Source: Anaerolineae bacterium CG2_30_64_16 (GTDB lineage: Bacteria; Chloroflexota; Anaerolineae; CG2-30-64-16). Taken from it: a stretch of 5,002 nucleotides of DNA. Location of the stretch: contig MNXL01000041.1 in assembly GCA_001871755.1 (NCBI GenBank), positions 1-5,002 on the forward strand. The letters run 5' to 3'. Below, piece after piece: positions 1 through 3,613 of the stretch; the stretch's first letter is position 1; each line of letters starts with the position of its first letter. The notes under the pieces are model-generated. The model saw only the letters and a list, made by a program, of their open reading frames with translations, made no database searches and had not been told where the DNA came from. The translations under genes and the position numbers were made by a program.

Positions 1-52
1 AGCCACGGTGGCTCGGTCAGGAGACCGGCCACAGCGAGCGATTCCTCGAAAG

Positions 53-65
53 ATTGAGAAGATAC
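53..65 (+). repeat. Probable right end of a third 92-bp-family element
   Basis: The 13 bases ATTGAGAAGATAC are identical to the last 13 bases of the two complete 92-bp elements at 1740-1831 and 2883-2974. The AGATT just before is also shared if three bases (ATT) are missing. A 13-base exact match to a repeat terminus is unlikely by chance in 5 kb. The interior of the 92-bp element is not recognisable in 1-50, so this is either a diverged family member whose left end lies outside the window or a solo end. Bases 1-27 hold two small hairpins (AGCCAC/GTGGCT at 1-13; CGGTC/GACCG at 14-27) that could be its interior; that part is inference. Confidence 0.5.
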
Positions 66-112
66 CGTGCAAGGTGCGAATCATAATTTAGTTCGATAAT
101 CCGTCTTGAGCT

Positions 113-1534
113 ATGCGTATTCTTTTTGTGCTTAAACAGATCGACTATGAGCCGGTTGGGCTGATACAGATGTCGGCCGTGTTGAAAGCGGCCGGCCACG
201 AGGCGCGCCTGGTCGTGGACGCGACTGACGACGTGATCGGGGTGGCCCGGGCATGGCAGCCGGGCATTCTGGCCTACAGCGTCTGGACGGGCGGCCATCG
301 CTACTTCGTGGCGCTGAACCGGGAGCTGCGCCGGCACGTGGACGCGTTTTCGGCCTTTGGCGGGCCGCACGCCACCTTCTTCCCAGAGATGATCGAGGAG
401 GATGACCTGATCGACGGCGTCTGCGTCGGTGAGGGGGAGGATAGCCTGCTAGATCTGGCGGATGCGCTGGAAGCCGGGACGTTCCGTCCCGACCTCCCCA
501 ACTGGCATCTCCGGTTCAAGGGCGAGATCGTGCGCAATCCGGTGCGGCCGGCCATCGACGACTTGAACGAACTGCCCATGCCTGACCGGGCGCTGATCTA
601 CGACAAGGACCCGATCATCGCGCAGAGCCCCATCAAGCATTTCATTACCGGCCGCGGCTGTCCGTACGACTGCACCTATTGCTTCAACCATGCCTGGGCC
701 GAGATCTACCGGGGGCAGGGACGACGGGTGCGGCGCCGGAGTGTTGATCTGGTGTTGGACGAGATCGCGTACGTCCGTGACCACTGGCCCCTGGGCTTTG
801 TCGTCTTCCTCGACGACACCTTCACCCTCCAGAAGCCCTGGATGGCCGAGTTCGCGGAAAAGTACCCGCGGCGGGTCGGGTTGCCCTTCTTCTGCAACGT
901 GCGCGCCAACCTGGTCACGCCGCAACTGGCAGCGCAACTGAGCCGGGCCGGCTGCGTCAGCGCGGGCATGGGGGTCGAGACCGCGGACGACACGTTGCGC
1001 AACGAGATCCTGAAGCGTAACATGTCGCGCGAGCAGATCGTGGCCGCGTGCACGGCACTGCGCGACGCGGGCATCGACGTCCTTACCACCAACATGATCG
1101 GCCTGCCCGGCGGCAGCCTGGAGCTGGACATCGAGACGGTGAAGCTCAACGCCCAGTGCCGGCCGGCCTTCGCCAATGCCTTTCTGTTCCAGCCCTATCC
1201 TCGCACCGAGTTGGGCGAATACGCGGCCCGGCGCGGCCTGATCGACGGCGACATCAACAGCGTCGGCCTCTCGGCCTGGAACGACACCATCCTCAAGTTC
1301 CCGCCCGACGAGAAGCGGCAGATCGAGAACCTGCAGAAGCTGTTCGCGATCACCGTGGAATTCCCCTGGCTGCTGCCGCTCACGCGGCGGCTGCTGAAGC
1401 TGCCCAAGAACCGGCTCTACTGGCTGATCCACAAGCTGTGGAAGGGCTACACCATCAAGGTCAGGATCCACCCGGTGCGGCTGACGTGGCGGGATTACGT
1501 GGCGATGATCAGGCGGTTCATGAAGCTGGAATGA
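113..1534 (+). CDS. B12-binding-type radical SAM protein
   Basis: Predicted class B-like radical SAM enzyme of 473 residues, the usual size for this group. The N-terminal ~150 residues look like a Rossmann-type B12-binding domain (start MRILFVLK, GGPHATFFPE at 83-92, VGEGED at 105-110). The radical SAM core follows with the [4Fe-4S] motif C183-x3-C187-x2-C190 in GRGCPYDCTYC. It continues with FLDDTF, GVET at 287-290 and a GLPGG loop at 330-334. The last ~70 residues are basic and hydrophobic. The cluster would bind SAM and generate a 5'-deoxyadenosyl radical. Family members act as methyltransferases or in cyclisation and rearrangement reactions; the substrate cannot be told here. The DxHxxG cobalamin-ligand motif is not visible in the N-terminal domain, so B12 may not be bound through histidine. 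The ATG at 113 gives a complete first beta strand, but no good Shine-Dalgarno precedes it. The gene stands alone; no partner in its pathway lies in the window. Confidence 0.88.
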   Translation: MRILFVLKQIDYEPVGLIQMSAVLKAAGHEARLVVDATDDVIGVARAWQPGILAYSVWTGGHRYFVALNRELRRHVDAFSAFGGPHATFFPEMIEEDDLIDGVCVGEGEDSLLDLADALEAGTFRPDLPNWHLRFKGEIVRNPVRPAIDDLNELPMPDRALIYDKDPIIAQSPIKHFITGRGCPYDCTYCFNHAWAEIYRGQGRRVRRRSVDLVLDEIAYVRDHWPLGFVVFLDDTFTLQKPWMAEFAEKYPRRVGLPFFCNVRANLVTPQLAAQLSRAGCVSAGMGVETADDTLRNEILKRNMSREQIVAACTALRDAGIDVLTTNMIGLPGGSLELDIETVKLNAQCRPAFANAFLFQPYPRTELGEYAARRGLIDGDINSVGLSAWNDTILKFPPDEKRQIENLQKLFAITVEFPWLLPLTRRLLKLPKNRLYWLIHKLWKGYTIKVRIHPVRLTWRDYVAMIRRFMKLE

Positions 1535-1640
1535 CCCCATAAAGACGGCGGCAGATCATGATCGGGGTAAGTTCGTCGCACTGAACCGGCGGGCGTTTCA
1601 CGCGGGGCGCGACGAGATTTGACACCGATGCGCCCGTCGA

Positions 1641-1649
1641 CCAGGGGCA
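1641..1649 (+). repeat. Left 9-bp target duplication of outer element
   Basis: CCAGGGGCA abuts the left inverted repeat that starts at 1650. The same nonamer abuts the right inverted repeat at 1863-1871. An exact direct repeat touching both ends of an inverted repeat is the signature of a transposition target duplication. Confidence 0.75.
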
Positions 1650-1731
1650 CAGCAATTCCAAATATGGACCCGAAGCTGGCGTCATTCTGAGCGGGTTGAC
1701 GCCTAAACTAGCGCAACGAGGTGCGTCCAGC

Positions 1732-1739
1732 GAAGAATG
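1732..1739 (+). repeat. Left 8-bp target duplication, 92-bp element copy 1
   Basis: GAAGAATG here and at 1832-1839 flank copy 1 exactly. The pair is unrelated in sequence to the duplication around copy 2, as expected for independent insertions. Confidence 0.85.
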
Positions 1740-1831
1740 GTATCCTCTCAATAGATAGGGGCATCGCCATCACGTGCCTGGCACTTTTCGGAAGTGCCAG
1801 GCACGTTCGCCCCAGATTATTGAGAAGATAC
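1740..1831. mobile_element. 92-bp MITE-like palindromic element, copy 1
   Basis: The termini are GTATCCTCTCAATA and TATTGAGAAGATAC, a 14-bp inverted repeat with one mismatch. Inside, GGGGC at 1758-1762 can pair with GCCCC at 1809-1813. The centre is a perfect 15-bp stem, ACGTGCCTGGCACTT (1772-1786) with its complement at 1792-1806, around a TTCGG loop. The whole element could fold as a long imperfect hairpin. It is flanked by the 8-bp duplication GAAGAATG and is identical at all 92 positions to the copy at 2883-2974. It encodes nothing, so it would need a transposase in trans. It sits inside the older 213-bp element and ends 42 bp before the -35 box of the toxin-antitoxin promoter. Confidence 0.88.
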
Positions 1832-1839
1832 GAAGAATG
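1832..1839 (+). repeat. Right 8-bp target duplication, 92-bp element copy 1
   Basis: This second GAAGAATG directly follows the terminal GATAC and matches 1732-1739 exactly. The preceding C (1831) also matches C1731, so a 9-bp repeat is possible, but the symmetric element boundary favours 8. Confidence 0.85.
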
Positions 1840-1862
1840 ACCAGGCACATTTGGAATTGCTG

Positions 1863-1871
1863 CCAGGGGCA
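1863..1871 (+). repeat. Right 9-bp target duplication of outer element
   Basis: This second CCAGGGGCA directly abuts the right inverted repeat ending at 1862. It ends two bases before the TTTGACA that contains the -35 box of the toxin-antitoxin promoter, so the outer element landed right beside that promoter. Confidence 0.75.
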
Positions 1872-1873
1872 GT

Positions 1874-1902
1874 TTGACAGAGTCGAAGATCAGGAATACA
1901 AT
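1874..1902 (+). promoter_or_regulatory. Sigma70-type promoter of the toxin-antitoxin operon
   Basis: TTGACA (1874-1879), a 17-bp spacer and TACAAT (1897-1902) match the housekeeping consensus at 11 of 12 positions with ideal spacing. Transcription would start near 1909, leaving a leader of about 38 bases before the antitoxin ATG at 1947. This is the strongest promoter-like signal I found in the window. Confidence 0.72.
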
Positions 1903-1926
1903 TGGAATGTGGCGTTATCCGACAAT

Positions 1927-1937
1927 CTTACAGTAAG
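1927..1937. promoter_or_regulatory. Palindrome over the antitoxin ribosome site, possible operator
   Basis: CTTAC-A-GTAAG is a perfect 11-bp palindrome in the leader that overlaps the start of the Shine-Dalgarno AAGGGGG (1935-1941). Antitoxins of this class usually repress their own operon, and this is the only clear palindrome between the promoter and the ATG. Its use as an operator is inference. Confidence 0.28.
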
Positions 1938-1946
1938 GGGGACCGC

Positions 1947-2246
1947 ATGACGGACCTGGTACTGGCAAAGGTGACACAAAAGGGGCAGATGACTATTCCT
2001 CAGGAGTTACGACACATGCTGGGGGTGGAACCAGGGGACTTCGTGACACTGCGTCCTCTGATGGGCGGCCTTTTTTTGGCCAAAGCGTCCGTCTCGTCGC
2101 AGGTAGAAGCCACTGATGTCTTGCGCCGCCTGGTTGTGACTCTTGGCAAAGAGGCTGAATCTCGCGGCATTCGCGATGATACCGACCTGGACGCGGTCAT
2201 CGAAGACATCCAACAACGAGTCTACCAGGAAAGCTACGGTGGCTGA
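1947..2246 (+). CDS. AbrB/MazE-like (SpoVT-AbrB fold) antitoxin
   Basis: Small DNA-binding antitoxin of 99 residues. The first ~45 residues are a swapped-hairpin AbrB domain: VLAKVTQKGQMTIPQELR, then MLGVEPGDFVTL and LFLAK. The C-terminal half is charged (EAESRGIRDDTDLDAVIEDI) and probably wraps the toxin. The start at ATG 1947 is chosen because AAGGGGG lies at 1935-1941, five bases upstream. An upstream TTG at 1902 would add 15 residues but lies within the -10 box and so cannot be on the transcript. The family binds its own promoter as a dimer and neutralises a partner RNase. The gene overlaps the PIN toxin by 8 bases, which supports a paired, co-translated module. The exact subfamily is not determined. 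Confidence 0.87.
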   Translation: MTDLVLAKVTQKGQMTIPQELRHMLGVEPGDFVTLRPLMGGLFLAKASVSSQVEATDVLRRLVVTLGKEAESRGIRDDTDLDAVIEDIQQRVYQESYGG

Positions 2247-2763
2247 GCGAAAGCTGCGTGTTTTCCTTGATGCCAACGTGCTGATCCGTGGTGTCACATT
2301 GCCTCGCTTTCCCTACGAAGTGCTTTGGCATGCCGCCAGGAGAGACTTTGTGCCTGTCTTCTCTCCGCTGGTGCTGGCGAGCGCTCGATTGTACGTGCGT
2401 GAACTGTTTCCGAAACATGTCGAAGACCTGGAACTGTTACTTGCAAGCCTTCCGGGCGAAATCGTGCCAAACCCTGCGCCTGAAGACGTGGCAGCGCACT
2501 CCGATCTTGTTCGCGATGCCAAGGATATCCCCGTGGCGCTGGCGGCCATCAGCGCCAACGTGGACTACCTGGTCACTACCGATCGCGACTTCACTGATCT
2601 GGATGAAACGACGGCTGAGCTGCGCCGTTATCTGAAGCCTGTGCGGGTTGGCACTTTTCTGCACGAGATGATGGGATGGACACACGAACAGCTATCAGCA
2701 GTCGAACAGCGGAGGTGGGAAGATCTGGAACGTGCGTTTTGGATCCGGGACCTCAAGGAGTGA
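2239..2763 (+). CDS. PIN-domain toxin (VapC-like ribonuclease)
   Basis: Predicted 174-residue PIN-domain endoribonuclease, the toxin partner of the AbrB-type antitoxin just upstream. The GTG at 2239 is the likely start: AGGAAAG (2227-2233) precedes it by five bases, and the start overlaps the antitoxin stop (2244-2246). Starting there puts the first strand at RVFLDANVLI with catalytic D11. Further acidic residues are D96 in KDIPVALAA and D115/D117 in TTDRDF. This layout fits the COG1569/PIN_3-like group of putative toxins. The glutamate usually seen in the helix after the SP motif is not obvious: the segment reads SPLVLASARL with E55 a little further on, so one metal ligand may be replaced or shifted. 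The ~45-residue tail after the core is charged and W-containing. Family members cleave RNA; the target here is unknown. Confidence 0.85.
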   Translation: MAERKLRVFLDANVLIRGVTLPRFPYEVLWHAARRDFVPVFSPLVLASARLYVRELFPKHVEDLELLLASLPGEIVPNPAPEDVAAHSDLVRDAKDIPVALAAISANVDYLVTTDRDFTDLDETTAELRRYLKPVRVGTFLHEMMGWTHEQLSAVEQRRWEDLERAFWIRDLKE

Positions 2764-2797
2764 GACAAGTCAGTCTCCGGCGAGACGCGATGCCATG

Positions 2798-2829
2798 AAT
2801 GCCACCTGTTGCCAGGCAGGTGGCATTTT
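2798..2829 (+). terminator. Rho-independent terminator of the toxin-antitoxin operon
   Basis: A perfect 11-bp stem (AATGCCACCTG at 2798-2808, complement at 2817-2827) with an 8-base loop ends in TTTT (2826-2829). It lies 35 bases after the toxin stop. The U-run is short, so termination may be partial. Confidence 0.65.
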
Positions 2830-2837
2830 GCTATACT
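2809..2837 (+). promoter_or_regulatory. Candidate promoter for the NACHT gene, inside the terminator
   Basis: TTGCCA (2809-2814), a 17-bp spacer and TATACT (2832-2837) match the sigma70 consensus at 10 of 12 positions. The -35 box is the terminator loop. Transcription would begin near 2844 and carry the whole 92-bp element copy 2 in the 5' leader of the NACHT mRNA. Confidence 0.5.
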
Positions 2838-2874
2838 GCTGCTGACCGATGTGTCCTGCAACCTTGCCATCCCC

Positions 2875-2882
2875 TCTACGCC
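2875..2882 (+). repeat. Left 8-bp target duplication, 92-bp element copy 2
   Basis: TCTACGCC here and at 2975-2982 flank copy 2 exactly. It differs from the GAAGAATG around copy 1, showing two separate insertions rather than a larger segmental duplication. Confidence 0.87.
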
Positions 2883-2974
2883 GTATCCTCTCAATAGATA
2901 GGGGCATCGCCATCACGTGCCTGGCACTTTTCGGAAGTGCCAGGCACGTTCGCCCCAGATTATTGAGAAGATAC
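2883..2974. mobile_element. 92-bp MITE-like palindromic element, copy 2
   Basis: All 92 bases are identical to copy 1 at 1740-1831, with the same orientation and the same terminal and central inverted repeats (central stem 2915-2929 / 2935-2949). It is flanked by the 8-bp duplication TCTACGCC. Complete identity suggests recent movement or ongoing homogenisation. The element lies between the candidate NACHT promoter and the NACHT ribosome site, so its 15-bp stem would be part of the mRNA leader. Confidence 0.9.
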
Positions 2975-2982
2975 TCTACGCC
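2975..2982 (+). repeat. Right 8-bp target duplication, 92-bp element copy 2
   Basis: This second TCTACGCC directly follows the GATAC terminus and matches 2875-2882. Before insertion the site would have read straight through a single copy into the NACHT ribosome site 11 bases further on. Confidence 0.87.
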
Positions 2983-3005
2983 CGTTCATGCACAGGAGGA
3001 GCCCG

Positions 3006-3530
3006 ATGACCCAAATCGATCACGATCAATCGCTCCAGGCCAGGATCGCCGCCCTCGAACAAGAATTGGCCGAACTCCGGCAAAGGCAGGCAACCACCCA
3101 AAGTGGCGCACGGGTCGAAGGCGACGTCGACACCCGGGGCGGCGCCTTCATCGGCCGCGATCAGCACATCACCTACTCCGGCGAAGAGCCACCTGCCGAC
3201 CTGCTCGCCGCCTACTACCGCTGCGTGGCCGCCGAGTGCCGCCGCCTCCCCCTGGGCGTGATCGACAAGGAGTTCCTGCGCACCAGCCAGGGCGTTGTTG
3301 CCGGGCAGCACGACGTGCCGCTGCCCGACGTCTACGTGGACCTGGACGTGGTGACGCCGGCGGAGGAGCGGGCCAGGGACGGCCGCGCCTGGGCGATGCG
3401 GTTGATCCGCGGCGAGGGCGAGGACCGGACCCCGCTGCTGGAGGCGCTGAGCCAGGATGGGGCGGCCCGGGTCGTGCTGCTGGGGGACGCCGGCTCGGGC
3501 AAGACCACCTTCGCCAACTACCTGACCTAA
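3006..3530 (+). CDS. NACHT NTPase, N-terminal fragment ending in an insert
   Basis: This 174-residue product is the front of a NACHT-family STAND ATPase. The start is ATG 3006 because AGGAGGA (2994-3000) lies five bases upstream; an ATG at 2988 has no such site. Residues ~8-32 form a heptad coiled coil (LQARIAALEQELAELRQRQ). Residues 34-59 carry a Gly-rich GDVDTRGGAFIGRDQ segment common, as I recall, at the front of NACHT proteins in multicellular-type bacteria. A helical leader (LLAAYYRCVAAECRRLPLGVID) follows, then Walker A GDAGSGKT at 160-167. Translation stops at TAA 3528-3530, seven residues past Walker A, inside a palindromic insert. The fragment has a P-loop but no Walker B, so it should not hydrolyse ATP alone. 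Related bacterial NACHT proteins are anti-phage sensors; that role here is inference. Confidence 0.8.
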   Translation: MTQIDHDQSLQARIAALEQELAELRQRQATTQSGARVEGDVDTRGGAFIGRDQHITYSGEEPPADLLAAYYRCVAAECRRLPLGVIDKEFLRTSQGVVAGQHDVPLPDVYVDLDVVTPAEERARDGRAWAMRLIRGEGEDRTPLLEALSQDGAARVVLLGDAGSGKTTFANYLT

Positions 3531-3610
3531 CCCGGACAAGCCGGAACCAAGAAGACGCCAACCTTGCTCGCCGAATTCTTGCACAAAAAGCAAGGACTTC
3601 GTGGGTTAGG
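3526..3610. mobile_element. ~85-bp palindromic insert interrupting the NACHT gene
   Basis: The ends are CCTAACCC (3526-3533) and its exact complement GGGTTAGG (3603-3610). Inside, CCTTGCT (3562-3568) pairs with AGCAAGG (3589-3595), and CCGG-ACAAG-CCGG forms a small hairpin at 3533-3544. The stretch is visibly more AT-rich than the coding DNA on both sides. It separates Walker A in one frame from the rest of the ATPase in another. Removing 86 bases (3528-3613) joins ACC to TAT in frame. Removing 95 bases between the near-repeats CTACCTG (3518-3524) and CTATCTG (3613-3619) also restores the frame. No exact target duplication is seen, so the boundary and mechanism are uncertain. It is unlike the 92-bp and 213-bp elements. 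Confidence 0.62.
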
Positions 3611-3613
3611 CCC

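Larger units (their letters stand above)
1650..1862. mobile_element. 213-bp MITE-like element, interrupted by a second element
   Basis: The ends are a perfect 14-bp inverted repeat: CAGCAATTCCAAAT at 1650-1663 and its reverse complement at 1849-1862. The match extends to 17 bases with one mismatch (1650-1666 / 1846-1862). Each end abuts a 9-bp direct repeat CCAGGGGCA. Subtracting the 92-bp element and its 8-bp duplication at 1740-1839 leaves about 113 bp with no coding capacity, the size of a miniature inverted-repeat transposable element. The 9-bp duplication differs from the 8 bp of the inner element, so a different transposase family probably moved it. The family was not identified. The alternative, a fortuitous inverted repeat, does not explain the exact flanking duplication. 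Confidence 0.75.
1535..1946. other. 412-bp intergenic region filled by nested insertions
   Basis: No convincing gene lies here on either strand. 1535-1640 holds nothing I recognise beyond a GATCATGATC palindrome at 1554-1563; no T-tailed terminator hairpin follows the radical SAM gene. From 1641 the space is a 9-bp duplication, a 213-bp inverted-repeat element with a 92-bp element inside it, the second 9-bp duplication at 1863-1871, and then the toxin-antitoxin promoter and leader. Removing both insertions would shrink the gap to roughly 190 bp. Confidence 0.75.

Noticed and set aside
54..100. Promoter for the radical SAM gene (TTGAGA with CATAAT or GATAAT)
   Set aside because: The TTGAGA belongs to the repeat end, and spacing to the AT-rich hexamers is 22 bp or more. 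No properly spaced pair was found.
449..1540. Long open frame (363 codons) on the minus strand opposite the radical SAM gene
   Set aside because: It is antisense to a gene with a clear CxxxCxxC motif and domain order. The translation shows no recognisable domain, and such frames are common opposite GC-rich genes.
1535..1640. Terminator for the radical SAM gene
   Set aside because: Only short GC-rich pairings such as GCG/CGC near 1590-1605 are present, without a T-run. I could not support an intrinsic terminator.
1902..1946. Upstream TTG start adding 15 residues to the antitoxin
   Set aside because: The TTG overlaps the last base of the -10 box and would precede the transcription start. ATG 1947 has a proper Shine-Dalgarno and begins the AbrB domain correctly.
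2143..2238. Upstream ATG start adding 32 residues to the PIN toxin
   Set aside because: It would overlap most of the antitoxin C-terminus and add a motif-free peptide. GTG 2239 has AGGAAAG at ideal spacing and puts the first PIN strand at the N-terminus.
1740..2974. CRISPR repeats (two identical palindromic copies)
   Set aside because: The copies are 92 bp, over 1 kb apart with genes between them, and each has a different 8-bp direct repeat at its borders. That is transposition, not an array.
3526..3610. Insert as an IS630/Tc1-type element at a TA target (TA-ACCC ... GGGT-TA)
   Set aside because: The ends could be read that way, but removing element plus one TA (78 bases) does not restore the NACHT frame, whereas removing 86 or 95 does.
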